The translations under genes were made by a program, and so were the position numbers. DNA of 64,000 nucleotides, taken from the NCBI GenBank assembly GCA_025093555.1, contig JAIWNF010000100.1, forward strand, positions 1-64,000, in the 5' to 3' direction. The stretch comes from Circinella umbellata. Its lineage: Eukaryota > Mucoromycota > Mucoromycetes > Mucorales > Lichtheimiaceae. The notes under the pieces are model-generated. The model saw nothing but the letters and a program-made list of their open reading frames with translations, searched no databases and had not been told where the DNA came from. Shown here in pieces: positions 1 through 10,137 of this stretch; positions within the stretch are counted from its first letter, which is position 1, and each line of letters starts with the position of its first letter.

Positions 1-82
1 AGATTTGTATATAAATATATTGCTTTTCTTATTGTACGTATTATAGCACAATGATGTATAAAAGATAAAACATAATAGCTAC

Positions 83-223
83 CTTATGAACTTTGACAGC
101 ATCGTTATAAATTTCTTGTGAAATCAAAACTTTTTCTTGATGCTTATGTTTGGTTAAGAAATCAGCGACAACGTTGTTGAAAGCTTCAATTGTAAGCCAG
201 GAAACTTCTTGAGTAGATGCCAT
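83..223 (-). CDS. First exon of an unidentified gene running off the left edge
   Basis: An ATG at 221-223 opens 47 codons beginning MASTQEVSWL. The frame then meets a good donor (AAG|GTAGCT, phase 0) at 82/83, and the rest of the gene lies beyond position 1 or after an intron whose acceptor cannot be placed. The peptide is hydrophilic, with a lysine/histidine cluster and no signal peptide or membrane segment. I do not recognise the family. A weak resemblance to the N-termini of integrase-type proteins common in Mucorales is a guess. The upstream 100 bases contain a TATATATAAA stretch suitable for a promoter. Confidence 0.45.
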
Positions 224-330
224 GATGGTAATAAGTATTGACTAGATAATAAAAATTTTAGATGTGCTTGGTAATATATATAAAGAAGTAGCAATGAATC
301 AATATAATTTGATGGATGTGTCACGTTGAA

Positions 331-338
331 CCTGTGTC
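331..338. repeat. Left target-site duplication of the MULE (CCTGTGTC)
   Basis: The octamer CCTGTGTC abuts the element's TAGGG terminus and is repeated exactly at 5081-5088. Confidence 0.88.
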
Positions 339-515
339 TAGGGATCTTAGTACAATCCGGATTTATAAACCGATCCGTTTTTCATACGGATTGGATCGGA
401 TTCGGATTGTGTCTCAACGGATTCGGATCGGATTCGGATCGTAATTCTACAATCCGGATTGTAAACGGATTGAGATCTATGGATCCGTCGGATTTTTCTG
501 ATCCGTCATTATAAT
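339..515. repeat. Left terminal/subterminal repeat region of the MULE
   Basis: After the 14-base terminus, this stretch is built of many copies of CGGAT and ATCCG, often as the palindrome ATCCGGAT. These are likely transposase-binding sites. Beyond the terminal 14 bases the two ends share motifs rather than long collinear identity. An open frame across it (326-514) is a by-product of the repeat. Confidence 0.8.
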
Positions 516-1384
516 TATAGAGTAATGGATCAAAGTTTTAACAATGCTGTGGTAAGGTATATATATATACTCAAATAAAGAAGAGAGTAAGTTTTTGTAT
601 ATTATTATATATTTGAATAGAGCAGTTGAACAGAAAAGTAGTAATGGCTTTAATATAGAAAAAAAATATTTGAAAATAAAAAAACAAACATTGAAGATTA
701 AAAAGAGAGACTAATGAACTTAATTATTATAAAAAGAATTATGAACTTTTATTTGGTTGTAAACAGAAAAAAAACTTATACCTCTTTTTTTTCAGCATAC
801 TACTCGCCCCCATAAAAAAAAATCCACGTCATGTTATATTTCTACACACCCCCTAGCCCCTTCTCGATTTTACCGAAAATTTGAGTCTCAGAAACAGGAA
901 ATATGTTTTTCCGTTTAAAATTCCGATAATGGTAATAGTAATAATGAAAAAAAAAAATTGACGAAAAAAAATTGACAATAAAAAAGTGATAATAGAAAAT
1001 GATAATAAAAAATAATAATAAAAAAAAGTGATACGTAATAATAATAATAATAATAAAAGTAATGATAATGGATGATGGTAAAAATTAATAATTTAGAGTT
1101 AATCTTGAAATACATGGATCCTTGATGAAACATGTAATATTTGTAGAATAAAAAGACCATGCATCAAAACATTATAAATACAGACTTGAATATGATTAAT
1201 TAATAATGACTATCATTTTATTTACTTTTATATAAGTTTATGGATTCTCATAAAAGACCATATTTCTATTATCTATTTCACCTTACCTTGTTTGATTATA
1301 TTTACCACTTGTTGAACAAAAGTAGTGGATGAGTAAATGAAATAGGAATCTAAACATATGAAAAAAAATGGGTAGAAATGTAGT
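516..1384. other. Non-coding 3' part of the MULE
   Basis: This is AT-rich sequence between the left repeat region and the transposase stop, with A-tracts and TAA/AAT microsatellites at 1008-1055. An antisense open frame at 915-1160 is poly-Tyr/Phe low complexity and is not credible. No second gene is seen. Confidence 0.6.
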
Positions 1385-4336
1385 TTAGAGGTAGCGTGTA
1401 TATGGATTATCGTCACGCCACGTTCGATCACGGCGTCGTCGTTCACGATACCGACGAACATGATGAAAGTAATCATTGGTGTTGTTATCACGGACTAAAC
1501 GATCAAAGACGTCACGTTGATGTTGGTCTAATAAACCACGATAGTTGTTATAAGCACCACCAAGTGCTTGCTGTATATTAGCAAGTGCTTCCTGAAGGTG
1601 AGCAATCGACTCCTCTGCTTCTATTTGTTGTTGCCATTGGTCATTGACTATTATATCCTCCCTTTCTCCTTCTTCTTCTTCTTCATTGTTGGAAACGCTA
1701 GTAGGAGAGCTTGGGATTGGTAGATTTGGTGGATTTGGCGTTGTGACGGGTCTTATTTGTGGAGATACTAGACGGGTTGGACGAGTTGTTGTTTGTGGAA
1801 CTTCTAATCCACCTTCAGGAAGTATTACAAGAGAAAAAGGATATGTATGGTTCTATATAGTAGTACGTTCATTAAAATACTTATAAGTTTAAAAAGTATA
1901 TTATCTTTATGTGATACATACCGGCAAAAGCCTCACATATGGAGCAATAGATTGGCGGCATATAAAGTAATCATGCGCACCAAAGACATTACGTAACAAT
2001 GGAGTGGAATTGCGATAGCGTGATATAAGATGCTTGCAAAGCATAAAGCGACTGGTGGCAAAAGAAGGACAACCACATGTCCAATTTTCCAATGATGGTA
2101 AGTATAATTGATCCGCATCAGGATTTTCTGCACGAGTCCCTCTGCTATTGGAGTCTGGATCACTACGACCAGTTTTGACATGCCACTCACGAACAAATTC
2201 CAATTCCCATTCAAGTTTTTCAGCGCGATTCACAACTTTTAACATAAAGTTGTGATGCACTTTAACTAACTGCTTTTGAATGATGATCCACACAAGAAAG
2301 TCTAATCGTGGTCGATTACTGTTAATTAAAAAATCTCTTTTCAGGATTCTCCATTGTGACTCAATCATCATTGTTGTTTTGCCAATGGGAATGGGTACTC
2401 TGGTACTACGGGCCCATTTATTCCACCACGAATCGCGATACCATCTAGAATAAAGATACGCCCAAGCATCCTGAAGATTATGTTGTACACAAAAAGTATA
2501 TATTTCTTCTGCACAGCGATTATGGATCTCAATAGAAGTAAAATACTCTATGATATATAAATTTAAATATATTTATTACGTATTTCAATCATTACTATAA
2601 GATCAAATATATTTTACTTGACGCTTGAAATGCTATACGTACCTCCTTCGATCGGAATGTTACTATACATATGGTAATGCTTTCGCATCATTACAACGAT
2701 AGCCTCCCTATGTCCAGCATTTTCACATCTTCTTCCATTTCGATCTGCTGTTGGCTGAAATTGTCGACTGACGAATGGGAATCGATTTACAGCTTCATTA
2801 ATGTTATATTGTGGATTAGATAGCTTGGGCTTTGCAAGCTGTAACTTAACAGCGCGCATTAGATGCCAAAGACATAGTCGCACAGCATTGCCGCCGAAAA
2901 CTTGACTAATCGCATCGATTTGGCCTTCATCTTTGTCTGTGAACATGAATCTAGGGTTCAAACCTCGGCTACGCAACCTAGTAAAAAATCCAGCAATTAA
3001 TTGTGATCGTGTTGCTTCTTGTATTTCTTCGGCGGTAGGAGCGTAAGTAGTAGGTGTGTTATCGATGTTGGGGGTTGGAGAGTTGCTGGTATTGATTGTA
3101 GTAGTATGATTGGTATGATTCGTTGGATCAGATTGGTCATTAGAGTTAATGGGTTCATTGATTGGGTTCATTCTCAATAAGAAATATGCAATCGGGAACC
3201 CGATGCCATTGACTGACGCGACAATACTAAAAAGCTCATGACCAGTACGATTGGTTTTGTAGGTACTATCTACATGGAACTCTTCAACTTCTGCCATTTC
3301 ACATATTACTCTGAACAACGGCATAGTGAAGCCCAAAGTAGAGTATTGTTGGCGGGTACGACCAAGTATCTGTTTTATTTATTTTACACTTAATAAACTA
3401 GTTTTCTATTTATCATACCATGTCTGTTTCGCCATAAATAGTCTCAAAACTTATATCCCATGGTACAATAGTATAAAGGTGACTTACTTTCTCAACACCT
3501 CGCGCTGCTGCTCTATCTAAATGCATTTCCGTAGACGTGAACTGATTTCTGTGAAGTTTATACTGGCTTTCGAACGATTTATTCCACCAGTAGTAAACTT
3601 GGGCTTGTGTGAGTGTACCCATTGTATTAGGATACACGGTCAAAATATCCAAATACAAGTCTTGGGCATTCATTGTAATGCATTTTTCACTAATATACGT
3701 AATTAGTTCACGATCAACGTTGTTGTTTGTCGCACTAGGAGCGGCGCGATGGCCAGTAGAATGCTCAATAGTGATACGAACATAGCTATTAGGTCTATCA
3801 ATCATCCCATTGATGTAACCATTACAGCTAAATGTGTCCATCCGTGTATATATCCTTCTATGGCGATTATCTGGAACTTGTCGTTGACTTTCCGAGGATT
3901 GAGAACAGCAACAAATAAATGTACTGCCAAACTTTAAGTGAGTAGCAGCCGTGAAATAATGATAATAATGATATCCATCGCGTGCTTCAATGCTGGTACG
4001 GATATGCGTAACTAAATGCTGATCATCCATGTCCAACATTTCTTGATCGAGGCGAATGTATGCAGTAATCGAGTAGTCAATTGACGCATCATCTCGGTTT
4101 GTTTCGGTTATTTCTTCATCGTCATAACGAGAAGGAATCATCTCCAATGCTTCTTCTAATGTAACGAGTAAATCGTCAGCGATTGGTTTACCAACATCGC
4201 TTCTACGATTTCGGCACGTTTTACAGGTTTTGTATTGTCTCTGTCTACCTGCAAATAACTCAGTAGGTTTAAAACTATGACAGGCAGTGCAGTAAGTGGT
4301 GGCTGGGGTGATGTTGGTAGCAGTATTGTTATCCAT
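1385..4336 (-). CDS. MULE transposase (DDE superfamily, SWIM zinc finger), four exons
   Basis: Exons are complement(1385..1852, 1922..2547, 2643..3369, 3419..4336), giving 912 aa in one continuous frame across three GT-AG introns. The N-terminus has a CxxC-x19-CxxC cluster (residues about 16-42) that may bind zinc and DNA. The catalytic core begins in exon 2 at FHVDSTYKTN (D about 340). The second Asp is in TDKDEGQIDAI (about 451), followed by CLWHL. A Ser/Thr/Asn-rich insert separates the two. The third acidic residue should lie in exon 3 near a WYRDSWW motif. A SWIM finger (CxC...CxH, WTCGCPSF...CKHL) lies near residue 720, and the C-terminus is acidic then Arg-rich. The start at 4336 is the first ATG of the open frame. 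The order of parts follows the MULE family; the exact third catalytic residue is not certain. Confidence 0.85.
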
Positions 4337-4918
4337 TTCGATATTTTTAAAGTGATTAAAGTAAAAAAAAGTAATAATAATAATAATAACAATTTTCTTT
4401 TTGAAAAAAACAGGTACTTTATTTTTTTTTTTTTGATCACTGAGTTTTTTACGGAAACAAATTTATCCGCGATTTTTTTTCCGGGTCACGTGTTCGGTAA
4501 AATCGAGAAGGCGCTGGCTAGTCGTATTTCTACCACCACCATAATTTTTTTTTTTCACTATAAACTTTTTTATCACTATAACTTTTTTTTACTACTATAA
4601 CTTTCCCACTATAATTTTTTTTCAACTATAACTTTCTTTTCCATTGTAACTTCTTTTTTCCCATATTATAACTTTTTATTACTACAATTTTTTTTTACTA
4701 CAATTCTTTTTTTATTATAACTTATTTATTTCCTATTATGTTTTTCAAACCAAAATAATAAAATCATCTAAAAACAATGCACCTCTGTTACCAATGTTTA
4801 CTTTTCTTAAACGATCTCAAACGACTACTATACACAATCTTGTAAAATACCTTCTCTCATGAAAAAATACTGTGACATCTACTATATAGTCTAAATTTTC
4901 ATCTAATTGATTCTTTTG
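4337..4918. other. Transposase upstream region of the MULE
   Basis: This contains long T-tracts and repeated CTATAACTTTT-like runs (about 4550-4740), presumably the promoter and 5' leader of the minus-strand transposase. No ORF of interest was found. Confidence 0.5.
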
Positions 4919-5080
4919 CATTACGGATTACGGATTCAATCCGGATTTTCACGAAACGAATTCGGATTGCAATTCTCTAATCCGTGGACAATCCGGATTT
5001 CTGAAAATCCGATCCTTTTCAAAACGGATCGGATTCGAAATGGTGCCAATCCGATCCGGATCGGTCTACTAAGAACCCTA
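4919..5080. repeat. Right terminal/subterminal repeat region of the MULE
   Basis: This mirrors the left end: ATCCG/CGGAT motifs in both orientations up to the terminus AAGAACCCTA at 5080. It lies upstream of the transposase start, so the same repeats may affect transposase transcription (inference). Confidence 0.8.
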
Positions 5081-5088
5081 CCTGTGTC
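5081..5088. repeat. Right target-site duplication of the MULE (CCTGTGTC)
   Basis: The octamer directly follows the CCCTA right terminus and is identical to 331-338. Confidence 0.88.
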
Positions 5089-5610
5089 TTTATTTATACT
5101 TTTTTTACTAATATATTAATATATTCTTTAATTTAATACGTACTTATAGCTAGATACGTATGAATATGAAAGCTTTGGATTTAATTCTATACAGAATGAG
5201 GAAAAGAATCCCTCGAATGTAGATGTAATTGAAAATAAGCATACCGATTTTCTTTATTAAATGTTCACACTTGATATATCAGAGTATCTTTATTTAAATT
5301 TAGCATTAATTAAAGTAAATGGATTTTTACATTAATTATGTAGATAATTTTTTTACGTTCTTATAGTTATACAAATCCGACACTTCATATAGATATAAAT
5401 ATAAAAAGCTTAACTGGCACGTATATTTGAATAAGTAATTTAAAACGTTTATATCATAATATTTTTCGGCTTTAGCTACATACAGCTATATGCAAGGTTG
5501 TGCAGTAATGTTATTTAACTAGGAGGTACTAATCGATTATTATGACGATCTACAAGTTTTATACCAAATGTCACACTATGACGAAAGTATCTCAAATGTC
5601 CTTTTTCTAA

Positions 5611-5658
5611 TTTTTTAATTTTTTAATTTTTTAATTTTTTAATTTTTTAATTTTTTAA
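5611..5658. repeat. Tandem octamer (TTTTTTAA)6
   Basis: Six consecutive perfect copies of TTTTTTAA form a simple-sequence repeat. Confidence 0.9.
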
Positions 5659-6045
5659 TTGTTTGTTTAATATATATAAATATATACTGATGTAGTTTCG
5701 ACACTGCTGTATACCGTTTAATTTTATAATTACGTATAAATGCACTTTTATATTGTTCAATACATACATACCATCACCTTTTATGCTATTGGTATTGGGC
5801 TTAGTTAATTATGTCTTTCGGCTGCCAAAGATAATAGTCGTTATAAAAAGAGGTCATTATACTACAATAAATAATTTGATACAATCAAATGTTTATGACA
5901 TACAATGCTGAATGGTATTATTTTTCAACATAGAGAATAATTTGGAAACCATTCGATTCTATGTACGTAGTTTATTTCACGATGTTCATCATAGTGTGAA
6001 ACGCAAAACCACTGTATAGATATATCTATAGAAACAACAGTAGTA

Positions 6046-6294
6046 ATGCAATTTACTGATAGATTACGTAAGTTTAAAATTCGCAATACCTTTCTTCTAT
6101 TCCATCACTATTATAAACCTGTTAGACGTCATAAAAGATTTTATTCTTTTTTTTACTCGATTGTTATAATATTTTTTTTGCTATATGTAATCGCATTGTT
6201 TTTATTAATCATTGGTACCAGTTTATACACTTTAAGAAAAGTAATGCTTATTTATAAGTATATTTATGCAATGAAGATTTACATTACATTTTAA
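6046..6294 (+). CDS. Doubtful small ORF with one hydrophobic segment
   Basis: 82 codons from an ATG. The N-terminus is basic (RLRKFKIR, RRHKR) and a hydrophobic stretch of about 28 residues lies near residues 36-63, which could be one membrane span. Phe/Ile/Tyr bias is also what AT-rich noncoding DNA gives by chance. No homologue is recognised. Confidence 0.15.
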   Translation: MQFTDRLRKFKIRNTFLLFHHYYKPVRRHKRFYSFFYSIVIIFFLLYVIALFLLIIGTSLYTLRKVMLIYKYIYAMKIYITF

Positions 6295-6904
6295 TTTATT
6301 TGAATTAATCATAATTGTCAGGTATAATAATAACAATTTTTATTTAGAATGATGAATTACATATATAGATATATATAACTTAAAATTAACACCCATTAAG
6401 TAAAGTTAAATAGATGAAACTTAGATTGTAAATAGGAGAGAAATTATTCATTTTTTTTTCGTACTAAAAATATAGTATAATTATTATTGCTTTTGCATAA
6501 AATAATAGATTTATTATTAATTGGAAGTTGGACGAAATTTTTGGTCGCCCAACTTTAAATTGGGCGGAATTGGATTTTGGACGCTAACAATTGGTACATG
6601 AATATTGCATTATCTGCTTCTTGTTTATTCAGAACGCGTTTTGGTCCATTTTTACTTCTTCAGTATAAAATGTCGTTTTCAAGACTGTAATATTTACTTT
6701 GTGAAGAAATATAAGCTTTTTGTACTGAAGTAATTTCCGGTGGATATTTCAGTGTACTTGGATAATATTTTAGTAGTTTAATTTTTATAAGGTCCATATT
6801 GTTATTTTATGAGTGTTAAAATCAATGATGTAATGTGAGAAAAAATAAGGTGATTATTGAGTCTTAGTCGAGGCTTCGCCGAAGACTTTATGACATTATT
6901 CGAG

Positions 6905-7033
6905 GCAGTACTGATGTAGATTGTATTACCATTTTTTCTTTATTTGTTTCGAAGTTACAGAGTAAAAAAAAAAATATAATATATTTGGAAATAGATATAA
7001 ATATGATACTAACTACTAAATATGTACGATATC
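6905..7033. repeat. DIRS inverted terminal repeat (3' side of the coding strand)
   Basis: This matches the reverse complement of 11030-11157 with few differences, including the A-tract and the inner end GTACGATATC. The outer 6858-6904 segment is specific to this end. Confidence 0.85.
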
Positions 7034-7080
7034 AATGGCGAGAATATATATAAATAAAGGGAAATAATGGGAAGGGTGGG

Positions 7081-7178
7081 ACAATCTACATCAGTACTGC
7101 CTCGAATAATGTCATAAAGTCTTCGGCGAAGCCTCGACTAAGACTCATTATTCTTCGGCTGGTACTGATGTAGATTGT
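7081..7178. repeat. DIRS internal complementary region (ICR)
   Basis: 7081-7147 is the exact reverse complement of 6858-6924. 7148-7178 is the reverse complement of the opposite outer end. The switch point is TGA/TCA at 7145-7148, the same trinucleotide found at both outer boundaries, so the ICR records the circle junction. The recombinase stop codon (7148-7150) lies inside it. Confidence 0.9.
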
Positions 7179-8200
7179 GGATCCAGAGTCGAAACCACAG
7201 AAGTCGAAGGTAAAGCCAAAGAAGTAAAATCTGTAGCCGTTTCTCTTGATAAATGATAAAATGTATCAAAAACAGAAGATGACATCCATGAGCCATGTAC
7301 CATAAAATCCTCCAAGGAAGCACCAGCTTCCACTGCCGCTGTGGAGCCCAACGCTCTGGCTTTCGGTCTTGCAATGCCCTGTGGTCTTGGAATCAAATCA
7401 ATTATATGTTTAATATGATTGCTGATTCGCTCGGCGCCAATAGGAATATCATGGTTATGCACGGCACGCACAAGACGGTAAACATACTTGCATGGCCCAT
7501 TTGGAATGGGGTATGACCGTCGACATACTCCTTGGCAAAAACGAATCTTATAATCAGTATATGTTTGAACTGGACATAATAATTTGTTGGAATGTGGTTT
7601 GATGGTGATGACCTTTTCGATGTGTTGACGACGTCGTTTTTCTTTTGGTACTGCAATAATTAAACGCAAACGGTTACCGGTAATAGTGGATTGATTATCA
7701 TCTATTCTTTCAATATCTGAAGGTCGAAGAAAACCAGTGATTGCCAGAAGGAAACATAGTTTTCTAGTCAGATCAATGGGCCTCATGTTGTTGTTGTTTC
7801 CCAGATTAATAATGTGTTGGATAGCAGGTGAAATATCATAATTAGGTTTATCAAAAGAGCGAATAGTTTGTTCGTTGAGAGCAATAAAAAATTCTTGATA
7901 TGTTTGATTATTGTGAAATTTTGAAGTATCGTGATATAAGTCCAAAATTGCTGATCGATATGCTGCACATGTGGAAGTAGCCCATTTAAGATGAACACGG
8001 CCATAAGCCAAAAAATTGACAACATGTACTGGATTTGGTGTGAATGGATCGATTTGGTGCTGCTGTGCCCATGTAATAAATCGGCGTTGAATAGGTTGAT
8101 ATTGCTTGGTGCGTTGTTGATTATGAGTTGGATTCAATAATATGTGTGCTGCCTCCTCGTCTACCCCCAACGCTGTTAGACGCTGCCGTTTATATGCCAT
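7148..8200 (-). CDS. DIRS tyrosine recombinase (YR), intact
   Basis: 350 aa from the Met at 8200 (MAYKRQRLTALGV), overlapping the end of the Pol frame by 25 bp. It catalyses insertion of the circular cDNA through a covalent 3'-phosphotyrosine. The N-terminal SAM-like DNA-binding part is around RRFITWAQQHQIDPF and WATSTCAAYRSAI. The first catalytic Arg is in GFLRPSDIER, a basic strand follows (VPKEKRRRQ), then the second Arg in RPKARALGS, HGSW, and the nucleophile Tyr in FDTFYHLSRE. The same frame stays open upstream to 10174 over the RT/RNase H region, so the true start is uncertain. The stop lies inside the ICR. Confidence 0.85.
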   Translation of the reverse strand: MAYKRQRLTALGVDEEAAHILLNPTHNQQRTKQYQPIQRRFITWAQQHQIDPFTPNPVHVVNFLAYGRVHLKWATSTCAAYRSAILDLYHDTSKFHNNQTYQEFFIALNEQTIRSFDKPNYDISPAIQHIINLGNNNNMRPIDLTRKLCFLLAITGFLRPSDIERIDDNQSTITGNRLRLIIAVPKEKRRRQHIEKVITIKPHSNKLLCPVQTYTDYKIRFCQGVCRRSYPIPNGPCKYVYRLVRAVHNHDIPIGAERISNHIKHIIDLIPRPQGIARPKARALGSTAAVEAGASLEDFMVHGSWMSSSVFDTFYHLSRETATDFTSLALPSTSVVSTLDPQSTSVPAEE

Positions 8201-10137
8201 GCGATCATACGCCAATGAGGATTCTTGTGAAGGAGATGTTGATCGTGGTTGGGTGCTGCGTGAATTGCTGAGCGAGGCACTATTATTGGGTTCTGTATGC
8301 TGAGTTGCTGAAGAGTTGGATACCATATTGCACTGGGTCAAAGTGGTGTGATTATTATTGCTTGAATTTTCTCTTGTTGAATTTTGTTTATTGTATGTTG
8401 GAGAAGGTTCCATGGTGGACACGCATAAACACATTTCCATATTTTCCATGGCTGGTGGAGAGCATCCATCGCAACTGCTTGTGGGTCGTGAAGCCAAGTC
8501 ATATAGTAACAAAGTTTGTGGTTCAGTTGTGTCGCGAAGCAATCGAGATGGTGGGGACCCCAAAGTTGATCGAGATGATTGAAGAATTTCTGATCGACAC
8601 TCCATTCCAATTGTTGGCGTAGTTGTCGTGATGGGGGATCGGCCGGGTTGAGTTGTGATGCAATGTACATGAGTTGTATCCGTGTGTTCGTCTTGATGCA
8701 CTCCTTCCAAATCTCGGTGGCCAACTGCATTAGTAAGGGTGATTTCATTCCCCTGAAGTGATTGACATATGCTATTGTTGTGGTGTTGTCGCAAAATATT
8801 CGTATCGACTTGCCGCGCAGTTGAGGGTGGCGAATGACATGTCATATCGTTAAAAGTTCTTTGTAATTGATGTGTTGTTGTTGTTGTGTGGTTGTCCATA
8901 AACCTGAAATTCTGGTTTGATTGAATACTATCTCCCATCCGTTGTCCGATGAGTCGGTGTAAACTTCCACTTGGGGGATTGATGGGATGAAGCTCTGACC
9001 ATTCCATTGTTGTAAGTGGTGTATCCACCAATGTAATTCGCTTTGTGCTTTGATCGAAATGTTGATATGGGCATTCCAATCTGATCCCTTGGCTAACTGT
9101 TGGTTGCGACATGTGATTAGTTGTCGGGTGTACAGACGTGCAGGAAACACGGCCAATGTTGTTGCTTGTGCTTTCCCTATGAATGATGATAGGTGTCGTA
9201 GTGTGGTGGTTGATTGATTCAGTATTTTTCGCGCTTCTTGTCGAAGATCCTGCAATTTTTTGGGAGGAACAGACAATCTCATGCTGGTTGTTTCGATATG
9301 GAACCCCAAGTGGTCTAAAGACTGTGTAGGAGATAAATGAGACTTGGATCTTTTGACCAAAAAACCAAGAGAAAAAAGTTTGGACAATACCTTCTGAGTA
9401 TGACGATGAGCTTGTTCCTTGGTTTTGGCTGTTAAAATAAGATCGTCCAAATAAGCTGAAATCCGAATTCCTTATCTCCGAGCCCAACGCAGTACTGGCC
9501 GTAGTATTTTTGTAAATACCATTGGTGAGAGGGACATCCCGAAACATAGAGTGCGGAATTGATAAATTTTGTTGTTCCAATGGAAACGAAGGTAGCGGCG
9601 CGATTGTTTGTGCACTAGGATGTGTAAAAATGCATCCTGAAGGTCGATGCTGGTTAACCAATCGCCTTGTTGAATCATGTGACAGACCTGTTGCATTGTT
9701 TCCACCTTGAAAGGGCGTTTCGGTATATATTGGTTGAGTGGTCGAAGATTCAGTACAGGTCTCAAATCGCCTGTTTTCTTGGGGATTGTAAAGAGTGTGG
9801 AAAGAAAACCGTTTTCTGACGTAGCCTCTTCGATAGCGTTTTTCTTTAAGAGGAGAGATATTTCTTGGTTGATTATTTGGTGTGTTGAAGTTGAGGTGGG
9901 TATTTGGTGTATCGGATGATGTTGATGGTGTTGAAAAGTTGGAGGTGCCATGTGAAAAGGTATAGAAAATCCGTCTTTGATGATGCGACGAATCCATGGT
10001 GAAGAAGAAAGTGAGGTCCAAGCAGAAGAAAAGGAAGAAAGACGACCGCCTACTGTTCCTCGGAAGAGTTGTTTGGGCGATTGTACCGCTTTTGATTGTT
10101 GTTTGTGTGACGCTTCTGAAAATCCGACTGTTTGTTG
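8176..10137 (-). pseudogene. DIRS reverse transcriptase / RNase H / methylase-like ORF, three in-frame stops
   Basis: One frame is open from just after a stop at 10138-10140 to TAA at 8176-8178, except for TAA (9472-9474), TGA (8842-8844) and TGA (8338-8340). RT features: the DIRS-type lead PWIRRIIKDGFSIPF, then IPKKTGDLRPVLNLRPLNQY, DLQDAFLHI, CFGMSLSP and the catalytic YLDD immediately after the first stop. RNase H features: VYTDSSDNGWE, YKELL and FCDNTTT. The C-terminal part (DCFATQLN, ACPPWNLL, then a WYPTL-like end) matches the conserved tail of DIRS Pol, sometimes described as a DAM-like domain. Both TGA stops sit where TGG would be plausible. No frameshift is seen, so the copy decayed by substitution only. 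Confidence 0.85.

Larger units (their letters stand above)
339..5080 (-). mobile_element. Complete Mutator-like (MULE) DNA transposon, 4742 bp
   Basis: Both ends read TAGGGWTCTTAGTA inwards (339 rightwards and 5080 leftwards) and are followed by about 170 bp of subterminal CGGAT/ATCCG repeats. The element is flanked by a perfect 8-bp direct repeat, CCTGTGTC, at 331-338 and 5081-5088, taken as the target-site duplication. It encodes one four-exon transposase on the minus strand whose DDE core and SWIM finger are MULE-like. The transposase frame has no stop once introns are removed, so the copy may be recent and potentially active. The 8-bp duplication fits MULE or hAT; the protein decides for MULE. 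Confidence 0.88.
5089..6857. other. Gap between the MULE and the DIRS element
   Basis: AT-rich sequence with an octamer microsatellite (5611-5658) and one weak ORF (6046-6294). The segment at about 6525-6590 is slightly less AT-rich but encodes nothing recognisable. Confidence 0.5.

Noticed and set aside
915..1160. Tyr/Phe-rich minus-strand ORF
   Set aside because: Produced by A-tracts and AAT repeats in the noncoding part of the MULE.
1396..1886. Plus-strand ORFs at 1396-1581 and 1644-1886
   Set aside because: Shadows of the last transposase exon, which reads as a sensible acidic/basic tail on the minus strand.
339..5080. Classification of the 4.7-kb element as hAT
   Set aside because: The ends and 8-bp duplication would fit, but the transposase has the MULE core (DSTYKTN, TDKDEGQ, CLWHL, SWIM) and no hAT dimerisation region.
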